The notes under the pieces: model-generated
Told to the model about the DNA's origin: nothing
Database searches by the model: none
The model's input: the letters and a program-made list of their open reading frames with translations, nothing else
DNA from: Sandaracinobacteroides sayramensis
GTDB lineage: Bacteria > Pseudomonadota > Alphaproteobacteria > Sphingomonadales > Sphingomonadaceae
Assembly: GCF_022014495.1 (NCBI RefSeq)
Contig: NZ_JAKLSQ010000009.1
Coordinates: 1 to 56,483, forward strand
Direction: 5' to 3'
DNA length: 56,483 bases
Shown: positions 1-7,231 of the stretch, piece by piece
How positions within the stretch are numbered: the first letter of the stretch is position 1
Layout of the letters: each line of letters starts with the position of its first letter
Translations under genes and position numbers: made by a program

Positions 1-137
1 CAAGGGCATAAGGACACCAAAGCTAACTTATCAGCGGCCTGAAAATGGGGAGCAGGTCACTCGGTCCAAAAACCCTTCCATTATCGCAAGACATTCGTTC
101 TCTGGTTGTAGCAATCGCTCAGGGTAGGAACCGAACG

Positions 138-398
138 ATGATAAACCTCCAAGATGGAACCTACACACGTACCATCAGACGGAAGCAACTGAGGGAAATG
201 GTGCCACTGGCAGACAGCACCATCTTCCAAATGGAACAACTTGGCGAGTTTCCGCGGCGCTTCGCCCTGTCATCACGATGCGTAGTTTGGGATCTTGCGG
301 AGGTGGAGGCCTGGATCAACTCCCGTCGTACGAAGCCAATTTTCCGGGGGCAGCAAGTGGATGTGCGTAATCGGAAATCCAGGCCGGTGAGGCGATAG
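138..398 (+). CDS. AlpA-family transcriptional regulator
   Basis: The product is 86 residues if the ATG at 138 is used; a longer frame opens at 45. The segment RRKQLREMVPLADSTIFQME followed by GEFPRRF and WDLAEVEAWINSR is the AlpA/MerR-type winged helix pattern: a recognition helix, a wing with FP, and a W-x-x-x-E/D-V-x-x-WI close. AlpA proteins of P4-like elements activate integrase expression or act as excisionase. It lies at the end of element A and reads toward mqsRA and int1, matching the AlpA gene beside int2 at 19849. An AGG-rich stretch just before 138 could serve as ribosome binding site. The start is uncertain; the family is fairly sure. Confidence 0.75.
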   Translation: MINLQDGTYTRTIRRKQLREMVPLADSTIFQMEQLGEFPRRFALSSRCVVWDLAEVEAWINSRRTKPIFRGQQVDVRNRKSRPVRR

Positions 399-538
399 TG
401 AAGAGCAATCGGACTTGAAGCTGCCGACCGATCGCGCAAGACGGATATAGGATTCTTCTACGTCGCCGTCAGCAGAAAGACCTGCCGCTCTCCGCCACAT
501 CCGATCAAAGGCTGGGGTGTACGTTACCGGTAATGGTC

Positions 539-952
539 TTAGGCCGCTTGTGCCGTTGGCCGAATGGAACGCAAAAATTCGAGTTCCTCCGGATGGCGAT
601 CGAGCAGCTCGATCAGACCAACGGCGGCATCGCTCGGAGGCGTGGCGCCGCTCTCATATTTCTGGAATGCGCGACGGCCGCCACCGATCAGCCTTCCAGC
701 TTCTTCCTGGGTCAACTTCAGCTTGTCCTTCCTAATTCGGCGAACATGAGCGCCATAAGCCGCCTTCAGATCTTGGAACGCGCGGTCAGAATTAGCCAGG
801 TCCTCACCGCTATGAACAGAATCGCTGTCGTCATCGGGATACCAGCCGGGCACATCGACCGTGCGCGACAAAGAACCAAAGGCCACAACCTGCTCCCGCA
901 CATCGCGGCGCAGAGTCTTGCCCGTCTCGGGATGAATGCGGGTGTCAGCCAT
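539..952 (-). CDS. mqsA: MqsA-family antitoxin, Cys-less N-terminal domain
   Basis: This 137-residue protein has an MqsA-like layout: an N-terminal domain (about 1-60) and a C-terminal XRE-type helix-turn-helix (about 75-125, KLTQEEAGRLIGGGRRAFQKYESG). In MqsA proteins that end binds the operator and the N-terminal part binds zinc and neutralises MqsR. Here the expected CPxC pairs are replaced: IHPETG stands where a CPxCG motif is usual and WYPDDDSD where WYCPxC is usual, so zinc binding looks lost. The start at 952 overlaps the mqsR stop by 8 bp, giving the toxin-first order typical of mqsRA. Autorepression of the pair is expected from the family but no operator was identified. Confidence 0.85.
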   Translation of the reverse strand: MADTRIHPETGKTLRRDVREQVVAFGSLSRTVDVPGWYPDDDSDSVHSGEDLANSDRAFQDLKAAYGAHVRRIRKDKLKLTQEEAGRLIGGGRRAFQKYESGATPPSDAAVGLIELLDRHPEELEFLRSIRPTAQAA

Positions 953-1271
953 AATCGACCTCCTTGAACGACCTGAGGATGACATCGATGAGCGTTTCGC
1001 CCGCGAACTTAAGATAGAGCCAGCGATCATCCCACGGGAGATTGTAGGTGTCGTGCCATACCTTCGAGTTCGGCGGGCTGTGCGCCGTCTCCGACTTGAC
1101 GAAATCGCCGAGTTCGAGCGCCTGGACCGCTTCCACAATGTCATCGAGCGAATAGCCTAGAGCCCGCGCGTTCACGACAGCCGTGCGCGTGACTTCCAGT
1201 GTTTCCACCCGAGCGAACTTCCCTTTGACCGCCTGAAGATCGTGATGCGGCTTACGTTTGATCGCAATCAT
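945..1271 (-). CDS. mqsR: MqsR-family mRNA interferase toxin
   Basis: This 108-residue protein aligns along its length with MqsR, a ribosome-independent endoribonuclease of the RelE fold. K59 (in FVKSET), Y86 (in LYLKF) and K103 (in SFKE) correspond to the catalytic K56, Y81 and K96 of the E. coli toxin, while the position of Q68 is a histidine (H73 in VWHDTY). The ATG at 1271 is preceded by AAGGTG at a good distance; an in-frame TTG one codon upstream is less likely. It is the first gene of an mqsRA operon whose reading direction matches the adjacent integrase, and probably helps keep element A in the population. Confidence 0.88.
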   Translation of the reverse strand: MIAIKRKPHHDLQAVKGKFARVETLEVTRTAVVNARALGYSLDDIVEAVQALELGDFVKSETAHSPPNSKVWHDTYNLPWDDRWLYLKFAGETLIDVILRSFKEVDYG

Positions 1272-1358
1272 CAATATACACCTTAAAGGTTAATTACACA
1301 AGGTGGCTGATGCGTCACGTTTGTCTCGCGGAAGTTCGCAATTGGCGAGCGCGGCGTG

Positions 1359-2615
1359 TCACAGGCTGGGATCGAGATCCAACAGCGCCTCAGTTGGCGG
1401 TAGTACGGTCGGGGCATATTTCTGCCCATTGATCCAAGAATCGATCGTGTTCGACCATTCCTGCATCATGTGCCGGCGCTGCGTTTCGTATTCGGCCTTG
1501 TTATAGACCCCGCGCGAGGATCGCCCATCCTCATGCGCCAAACATTTTTCGATCCAATCGCTGTTGAAGCCCAGCTCATTCAGTAGCGTCGATCCAGTCC
1601 GCCTGAGATCGTGCACCGTGAACGCCGCGAGCGGCAAACCTTCGTTCTTCGCTTGTTCGACTACGGAGTAGGTCACACGGTTGAACGTGGCCCGCGACAT
1701 CGGCGCATCTGCGTCATAACGCGACGGGAGCAGATACTTCGAGTTTCCGGCGCACGTCTTGAGCGCAATCAGGATGTCGAGCATCTGCCTCGACAGATAG
1801 ACATTGTGCGCCTTCGATCGCTTCATGCGCTCCTTCGGAATTGACCAGACAGCGTTTTCGAAATCAACTTCATCCCAGACCGCATCCTGCAATTCGCTCT
1901 TTCGAACCATGGACAGCAGGAAAAACTTCATACCGAGCCGGATGGTGGGCAGGGTCGCCACTTTCTCCAGCATCTTGAACAGGACTCGGATCTCCGATGG
2001 TGAGAGCGAGCGATCCTTGGGCTTGAACGTCGCGATCGAAGCCGGCCCGACTTCGTCGGCCGGATTGGCGACTTTCTCCCCGTGCAAAATCGCAAATCCG
2101 TATATCTGTTTTAGGATATCGCGGACGTGGATCGCGGTCGCAGGTGCCCCACGGTCAACTATGGCGAGGCAATGAGCGCGGAGATCGCCGGGAGTGATCT
2201 CCGTCAACAACCGATTTCGCCATACCGGCAACAACTCGCGTTCGAAAATCGAGCGGCGCATCGCCCGAGTGCTGTCGGCCATTGGTCCGTCCTTCAGCCA
2301 CTTCTCTCCGAACTCACCAAAACTCTTCGCCTCCTTGATCCTGCGCTTCTCTCGTTGCTTCTCAATGGATGGCGATAGGCCGTCGGCAACCATACGCTTT
2401 GCGTCCAGGCATTTCTCTCGGGCGCGGGCCAGCGATAGGCCCGATCCTCCATATTTTCCGAAGGTTATGGTCTCGCGCCGGCCGTTCAAACGGTAATCCA
2501 GGCGGAAGGAAATGGTGCCGTTGGTGCCAACGCGCACATACATCCCGTCGCGATCAGTAACCTTATAAGCTTTCTCTTTTGGTTTCAGATGTTTGAGTCC
2601 TGCATCAGTCAACAT
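1359..2615 (-). CDS. P4-type tyrosine recombinase / integrase (element A)
   Basis: The 418-residue product has the DUF4102 arm-binding domain at its start (LTDAGLKHLKP, KVTDRDGMYVRV), a central SAM-like core-binding domain, and a C-terminal catalytic domain. Active-site residues are recognisable: Arg in MVRKSE, His-x-x-Arg in HDLRRT, His in LAHEDG and the nucleophile Tyr in RGVYNKAEYE. The ATG at 2615 follows GGAGG by 8 bases; an in-frame TTG at 2630 overlaps that site and was not chosen. The gene starts about 295 bp from the att repeat at 2910-2927, and repeated ACCGTCA sites lie between. It resembles int2 (20081-21430) in layout but is clearly diverged. Confidence 0.92.
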   Translation of the reverse strand: MLTDAGLKHLKPKEKAYKVTDRDGMYVRVGTNGTISFRLDYRLNGRRETITFGKYGGSGLSLARAREKCLDAKRMVADGLSPSIEKQREKRRIKEAKSFGEFGEKWLKDGPMADSTRAMRRSIFERELLPVWRNRLLTEITPGDLRAHCLAIVDRGAPATAIHVRDILKQIYGFAILHGEKVANPADEVGPASIATFKPKDRSLSPSEIRVLFKMLEKVATLPTIRLGMKFFLLSMVRKSELQDAVWDEVDFENAVWSIPKERMKRSKAHNVYLSRQMLDILIALKTCAGNSKYLLPSRYDADAPMSRATFNRVTYSVVEQAKNEGLPLAAFTVHDLRRTGSTLLNELGFNSDWIEKCLAHEDGRSSRGVYNKAEYETQRRHMMQEWSNTIDSWINGQKYAPTVLPPTEALLDLDPSL

Positions 2616-2636
2616 TTTCAGGGCCTCCAATCGTTT

Positions 2637-2784
2637 TTACCGTCAGCCCCAAAACGCACCTTCCCCAACCCGAAAAGCTATGGCCTTTCATGGTGTTATG
2701 CGGAAAAAATTACCGTCAGAAGCTGATGTGCCTCTGACGGTAACGGCGATTTAGGCAACGGGCAAGACGAGGCGATACCGTCAA
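2637..2784. repeat. Cluster of ACCGTCA repeats, probable integrase arm sites
   Basis: TACCGTCA occurs at 2638, 2711 and 2776 in direct orientation and at 2735-2742 inverted, so that TTACCGTCAGA (2710-2720) and TCTGACGGTAA (2733-2743) form an 11-bp inverted repeat. The cluster lies between the int1 start and the attachment repeat, where arm-type integrase sites and excisionase sites are expected. The role is inferred from position and repetition. Confidence 0.5.
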
Positions 2785-2909
2785 CGGGTGCTGCAAATTC
2801 GAATGCTACCCCCCGATTGTCCCTGATTGCTCGGAACAGGAAATTTTTTTATTATCAGTCACTTATGTCGTAAAATGGCGTAGTTTAGGCGCCCTTGGGA
2901 GGGGTAAAA

Positions 2910-2927
2910 TCATTCCCACTCGATGGT
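2910..2927. other. Attachment repeat between elements A and B (guaA 3'-end copy)
   Basis: TCATTCCCACTCGATGGT differs at one base from the guaA 3' end at 21652-21669. Read on the minus strand it encodes Thr-Ile-Glu-Trp-Glu-stop, exactly the end of GuaA, with GAA in place of GAG for the last Glu. The 3' end of guaA is a known insertion site for P4-type integrases. This copy should be the junction left when one element inserted beside the other. Confidence 0.85.
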
Positions 2928-3450
2928 CAATAGGCTTGAGTTCGCATTGTAGTTATTGGGCTTTCCGCTCATGCTCCAAACTCATACCAACTGCGATACC
3001 ACCAAGCCAAGGGGGCAGGATTCGCGGATTCTATATGGCGATCCTTCCCGCCATAAACGCGCACGCATCATAAACGAGCGTCGCGAGAATGCAGACCAAA
3101 AGAGTCTGAGCCGCCACCGCATCATATGGAAAAATCCGCCTTAAAAGCGGATTTTCAAGGATGATCAGACGATGGAATGGGTGAAGGCCGGGGAAATGCG
3201 GGAGCGGTTTGGGGTCTAGCCATCGTCGAATGCCTGCTTCCCTTTCACGGTCCAGACGGCCGTGGCAGGCCGCGACCGACAGCGACGATCGCTACATTTA
3301 CGCCATAGCCCTCTAGGAACGAGGTTGGAATCGTGGCCGGGACGAGCTTGCCCCGCCTGGCGCAAAACATATTTGTGGCTTAAGGTGAGAAAATGCCCTA
3401 TTCTGGCTACGTGGCTAAAAACGCATAACAGTCATTGATGGAGAATCGAC
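2928..3450. other. Left end of element B, no convincing gene
   Basis: This 523-bp stretch has no frame that looks like a real protein. It holds a hairpin at 3131-3155 (AAAATCCGC, 7-base loop, GCGGATTTT), which could act as a terminator at the element edge. A short frame at 3171 (MEWVKAGEMRERFGV, then stop) may be the remnant of a gene. Just before the antitoxin gene, TGGCTA is repeated at 3404 and 3412, an operator-like arrangement. No confident promoter was found. Confidence 0.5.
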
Positions 3451-3765
3451 ATGGCGGCTTCACGTAAGCAAGCAACCGTCGATGCAGTATCGCACGGATC
3501 GAGTTTGCGCGGGCATGTTAGCGAGACCGGACGCTTGAGCTTGCCAGCCGAGCTGCGACGTGCGGTTGGCCTTGAGCGGGGTGGTCCGGTTCGCATCGAG
3601 GTCATCGATGGTGCGATCAGGATAAGGACGATGAAAGAAGTCAAGGAGCGCATCCAAGCGTTGGCACGGGAGAGCGGCCTTGCTGACAAGGCGAGTGTCG
3701 CTGACTTCCTTGGCTGGCGCGCTGCCGAGCGCGCCGATGAGGCGGAAAAGGCGGGCAAACGTTGA
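3451..3765 (+). CDS. AbrB/MazE-fold antitoxin (VapB-type)
   Basis: This 104-residue protein has a SpoVT/AbrB swapped-hairpin DNA-binding domain at about 19-55: GHVSETGRLSLPAELRRAVG followed by a hydrophobic strand and GAIRIRT. The rest is a charged helical tail that would contact the toxin. The ATG at 3451 has GGAG about 8 bases upstream. Its TGA overlaps the TTG start of the PIN gene, the usual antitoxin-first vapBC layout. Members bind their own promoter and block the toxin active site. The repeated TGGCTA upstream is a candidate operator. It could additionally regulate the large operon that follows 45 bp after the toxin gene. Confidence 0.85.
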   Translation: MAASRKQATVDAVSHGSSLRGHVSETGRLSLPAELRRAVGLERGGPVRIEVIDGAIRIRTMKEVKERIQALARESGLADKASVADFLGWRAAERADEAEKAGKR

Positions 3766-4151
3766 GCACAGTTGTAATCGACGCATCGGCGATTCTTGCC
3801 GCCATTCTTGGCGAGGCGGGGGGTGACTCCGTGTTCGACCTGCTTGATGAAGCGATTGTCAGCACCGTCAACGTCGCGGAGGTTTACACCTATGCGGCGA
3901 TCAACGAATTGCCGACTGAAGCGATCGACGCCTTTTTTGCCGATACCGGGATCGCGATAGTCTCTTTTGATTCGGTGCAGGCGGTAACTGCTGGCCAGCT
4001 TGCAAGCATCACGCGCAAGGCTGGGCTGTCTCTTGGCGATCGTTCCTGCCTCGCGCTGGCAAAGTTGCGGAATGCTGAAGTGCTAACCGCCGATCGACCC
4101 TGGCAGCAGGTTGCGAGTACGACAGGGTTGACCATTACGTTGTTGCGCTGA
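3762..4151 (+). CDS. PIN-domain toxin ribonuclease (VapC-type)
   Basis: The 129-residue product is a complete PIN domain. The four acidic metal-binding residues are present: D7 in VVIDASA, E40 in NVAEVY, D93 in LSLGDRSC and D111 in LTADRPW. VapC toxins cleave tRNA or rRNA when released from the antitoxin. The start is a TTG overlapping the antitoxin stop by 4 bases (TTGA); no other in-frame start precedes D7. Only 45 bp separate its stop from the helicase gene, with no terminator visible, so the pair and the operon may share one transcript. The RNA target cannot be told from sequence. Confidence 0.9.
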   Translation: MSTVVIDASAILAAILGEAGGDSVFDLLDEAIVSTVNVAEVYTYAAINELPTEAIDAFFADTGIAIVSFDSVQAVTAGQLASITRKAGLSLGDRSCLALAKLRNAEVLTADRPWQQVASTTGLTITLLR

Positions 4152-4196
4152 CTCACGCCATCTGAAACGTAACAGAAAGGCGTTGGGGGGCGCAGC

Positions 4197-7052
4197 ATGA
4201 TCACAAACTATCATTCCAAGTATATTGCCAGCGATCTAATCCGACGCCGCTCTTCTGACAGTAGTGAGAAGCTGGCCGTTGCGGTTGCCGGGGCGCAGGT
4301 CGATATGAACCCCCATCAGGTGGATGCGGCATTGTTCGCGTTTGCGTCGCCCTTATCTAAGGGCGCGTTGCTGGCCGACGAGGTTGGCCTTGGCAAAACA
4401 ATTGAAGCCGGATTGGTCATTTCTCAACGCTGGGCAGAGGGGAAACGGCGCATTCTCATCATCGCGCCATCCAACCTCCGCAAGCAGTGGCATCAGGAAC
4501 TCAACGAAAAGTTTTTTATCCCCTGCACGATCATCGAGTCCAAGCCCTACAATGCCGAAGTAAAGGCGGGGAATTTCCGTCCGTTTGATCGCACCGATAG
4601 CATCGTCATTTGCTCCTATCAGTTTGCGCGGAACAAGGCAGCGGACGTGCAAGCCACCCCTTGGGATTTGGTCGTGATCGACGAAGCCCACCGGCTTCGC
4701 AATGTTTACAAGCCATCAAACGTCATCGCCAACACCCTGAAAGGCGCGCTTGCCGAACGCAATAAGCTGCTGCTGACGGCTACACCGCTGCAAAATTCGC
4801 TCCTGGAACTTTATGGCTTGGTCAGCTTCATCGACGAACACACGTTCGGTGATTTGAAGAGCTTCCGGGAGCAGTTCGGCGGCGGGGCGCAGGAGCGCAC
4901 ATTCCAGATTTTGAAGGAGCGTTTAAAGCCGATCTGTCACCGCACATTGCGGCGTCAGGTTACGGCGTATGTTCCGTACACCAAGCGTCACGCAATCCTT
5001 GAGGAATTCAGCCCGGACGAGGCCGAGGACCGGCTCTACAATCTCGTCACGGCATATTTGCAGCGTGACAATCTACAGGCACTTCCGGCTAGCCAGCGTT
5101 CGCTGATGACGCTCGTGCTGCGCAAGCTGCTGGCGTCTTCGACGTTTGCCATTGCCGGGGCGCTCACCTCGATCTCCAATCGGCTTCAACAACGACTCGA
5201 TCAGAGCAAGTCCATGTCGCTCGTCGAGGAATTGGACGAGGATTACGAGGCGTTGGATGAGACGGCGGAAGAGTGGCCGGATGACGAATCCGAGCCGCTG
5301 ACCGAAGCCGACCAGCGGGCGCTGGAACTAGAAATTGCTGAGCTTCGGGAGTTCGCAACGCTTGCAACCTCCATTGAGCAGAACGCCAAGGGGCGCGCTT
5401 TGCTTAAGGCATTAGAGGTTGGTTTCGCCAAGGCGCGTGAGTTTGGCGCGGACGAAAAAGCCATCATCTTTACCGAGTCCCGCAAGACACAATCCTATTT
5501 GCTTCGCGTTCTTGCGGACAGCCCGTTTGCCGATCACATCGTCCTGTTCAACGGCACCAACACCGATGAAGATTCAAAGGCGATCTATAAGGAATGGCTG
5601 GCGCGCCACATCGGCTCGGATCGTGTGACGGGTTCCAAGACCGCTGACATGCGTTCCGCGCTGGTCGATTATTTCCGCGAGCGCGGCAAAATCATGATTG
5701 CTACCGAAGCCGGTGCCGAAGGGATCAATCTGCAATTCTGCGCAATGGTGGTGAACTACGATCTGCCGTGGAACCCACAGCGGATCGAGCAACGGATCGG
5801 CCGCTGCCATCGTTACGGCCAGAAGCATGATGTGGTGGTCGTCAATTTCCTCAATCAGAAGAACGAAGCGGATCAGCGCGTCTATCAGCTTCTGTCCGAG
5901 AAATTCCAATTGTTCGAGGGCGTCTTCGGCGCGAGCGACGAAGTGTTGGGCGTCATTGAGTCCGGCGTCGATTTTGAAAAGCGCATTGCTGGTATCTACC
6001 AGCAATGCCGCCAAACCGGCGAGATCAAAGCGGCCTTCGATGAACTCCAGCAGGAACTGACGCTTGAGATCAATGAGGCAATGACTCACGCGCGGCAAAA
6101 GCTGTTGGAGAATTTCGATGACGAGGTTCGGGAGAAGCTGAAAGTCCGCAACGCCGACACAAACCTGCACCTCAACCAGTTTGAGCAGCAGTTGATGCGG
6201 TTGGCCAAACATGAGTTGGATGGAGCGGCGGATTTTGTCGATTCATCATCGTTCCGGCTCAACGCTTTGCCAGGCTGGATTGTTGGCACCAACATTCCGA
6301 CCGGCCTTTACGAACTGCCCCGCCGTTCTGGCGAGGCCCATTTCTTCCGTGTGAATCATCCGCTCGGCGAAGCCATCGTTTCGCGGGCGCGCTCGCGGGC
6401 ATTGCCGACCGCCGAGATCGTGTTCGATTACTCGCAGCACGAAGGTCGCATTTCACAGATCGAACCGCTCGTCGGCAAAACCGGCTGGCTCGCGGCATCG
6501 CTTCTTTCGGTCGATGCTCTTGGCCAGAGCGAGGATCATCTATTACTGTCCGGCGTGGGCGATGATGGAGTGCCGCTTGGGAACGAGGCGGCATTACGCC
6601 TGATGACCATTGGTGGATCGGTGGCGGGCGAGGTCAGCGAACCGGGCGACGTTGCGGCGGTATTGGCCGATGAATTGCTCGCGCAGCAAGCAAATATTCG
6701 CCGGGACATCTCCGAACGCAACGCCCGCTTCTTTGAGGCCGAGGCCGACAAGTTGGACGGTTGGGCCGACGATTTGAAAATCGGGCTTGAGCGCGAATTG
6801 AAGGAGTTGGATCGCCAGATCAAGGAAGCGCGGCGCGCGGCAACTGTTGCGTTGACCCTTGAAGAAAAGCTGGCAGGACAAAAAGCTGTCAAGGCGCTGG
6901 AAGCGGAACGCTCGACCAAGCGCCGCTCGCTATTCGACGCGCAGGATAAAATTGACGGGCAGCGCACGGAGCTTATTGCTCAGATCGAAGGGAAGCTGGA
7001 GCAGAAGATCGACGTGCAGCCGCTCTTCACGATTCGATGGGGGGTGCAATGA
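4197..7052 (+). CDS. SNF2/RapA-like superfamily 2 helicase, first gene of composite operon
   Basis: This 951-residue protein is an SF2 translocase of the SNF2/HepA type. Motif I is DEVGLGKT (61-68), motif II DEAH (162-165), motif III LLLTATP, and motif VI QRIEQRIGRCHRYGQ (528-542). An acidic insert rich in Asp and Glu lies between the two RecA lobes (about 345-390). The C-terminal third (about 830-940) is charged and helical, probably a coiled coil. SNF2 proteins of this type move along duplex DNA, and one (DrmD) is part of DISARM, but no DrmA, DrmB or DrmC is encoded here. A G-run precedes the ATG at 4197. Its TGA overlaps the next start as ATGA. The role in defence is inferred from the neighbours. 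Confidence 0.9.
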   Translation: MITNYHSKYIASDLIRRRSSDSSEKLAVAVAGAQVDMNPHQVDAALFAFASPLSKGALLADEVGLGKTIEAGLVISQRWAEGKRRILIIAPSNLRKQWHQELNEKFFIPCTIIESKPYNAEVKAGNFRPFDRTDSIVICSYQFARNKAADVQATPWDLVVIDEAHRLRNVYKPSNVIANTLKGALAERNKLLLTATPLQNSLLELYGLVSFIDEHTFGDLKSFREQFGGGAQERTFQILKERLKPICHRTLRRQVTAYVPYTKRHAILEEFSPDEAEDRLYNLVTAYLQRDNLQALPASQRSLMTLVLRKLLASSTFAIAGALTSISNRLQQRLDQSKSMSLVEELDEDYEALDETAEEWPDDESEPLTEADQRALELEIAELREFATLATSIEQNAKGRALLKALEVGFAKAREFGADEKAIIFTESRKTQSYLLRVLADSPFADHIVLFNGTNTDEDSKAIYKEWLARHIGSDRVTGSKTADMRSALVDYFRERGKIMIATEAGAEGINLQFCAMVVNYDLPWNPQRIEQRIGRCHRYGQKHDVVVVNFLNQKNEADQRVYQLLSEKFQLFEGVFGASDEVLGVIESGVDFEKRIAGIYQQCRQTGEIKAAFDELQQELTLEINEAMTHARQKLLENFDDEVREKLKVRNADTNLHLNQFEQQLMRLAKHELDGAADFVDSSSFRLNALPGWIVGTNIPTGLYELPRRSGEAHFFRVNHPLGEAIVSRARSRALPTAEIVFDYSQHEGRISQIEPLVGKTGWLAASLLSVDALGQSEDHLLLSGVGDDGVPLGNEAALRLMTIGGSVAGEVSEPGDVAAVLADELLAQQANIRRDISERNARFFEAEADKLDGWADDLKIGLERELKELDRQIKEARRAATVALTLEEKLAGQKAVKALEAERSTKRRSLFDAQDKIDGQRTELIAQIEGKLEQKIDVQPLFTIRWGVQ

Positions 7053-7231
7053 GCGATGATGTGGTGCCATCGGCGAAGTTAGCCGCGTTGACAGTGGATC
7101 GGTTGATCCAATCGGGCCTGCTGCGTGCTGACAAGCGCGATGCCCTTGTTGCGAAGATCGCCACTGGCACGATGCAGAGCAGCGATTGGAAACTTGAGAT
7201 CGACCTTGCGTCGGCGAAGGCCACAAGCTGA
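7049..7231 (+). CDS. Small protein of unknown family within the operon (60 aa)
   Basis: The 60-residue frame starts at an ATG inside the helicase stop (ATGA) and its own TGA shares one base with the start of the ATPase gene (TGATG). This exact fit on both sides argues that it is translated. The sequence is mostly helical in character, with no cysteines, no membrane segment and a mixed charge (KLAALTVDRLIQSGLLRADK, then KIATGTMQSSDWKLEIDLAS). I do not recognise a family. Its position suggests a partner or regulator of the helicase or the SMC-like ATPase. A longer start at 7037 is possible but lies inside the helicase gene. Confidence 0.75.
   Translation: MSDDVVPSAKLAALTVDRLIQSGLLRADKRDALVAKIATGTMQSSDWKLEIDLASAKATS

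Larger units (their letters stand above)
1..2927. mobile_element. Element A: left integrated element at guaA site (partial)
   Basis: The left edge of the window lies inside this element. Visible parts are an AlpA-like regulator, an mqsRA toxin-antitoxin pair and a P4-type integrase whose 5' end faces the attachment repeat at 2910-2927. The AlpA-like gene reads toward the integrase, as in element B at 19849-21430, so the two elements share a right-end design but differ in sequence. Base composition is lower in GC than the ribosomal region. That it is a separate element rather than part of B is inferred from its own integrase beside its own copy of the att repeat. Its left att site would lie outside the window. 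Confidence 0.75.

Noticed and set aside
2956-3144. A 62-codon frame next to the left att site
   Set aside because: Composition looks random, no ribosome binding site, and it ends in the hairpin at 3131-3155.
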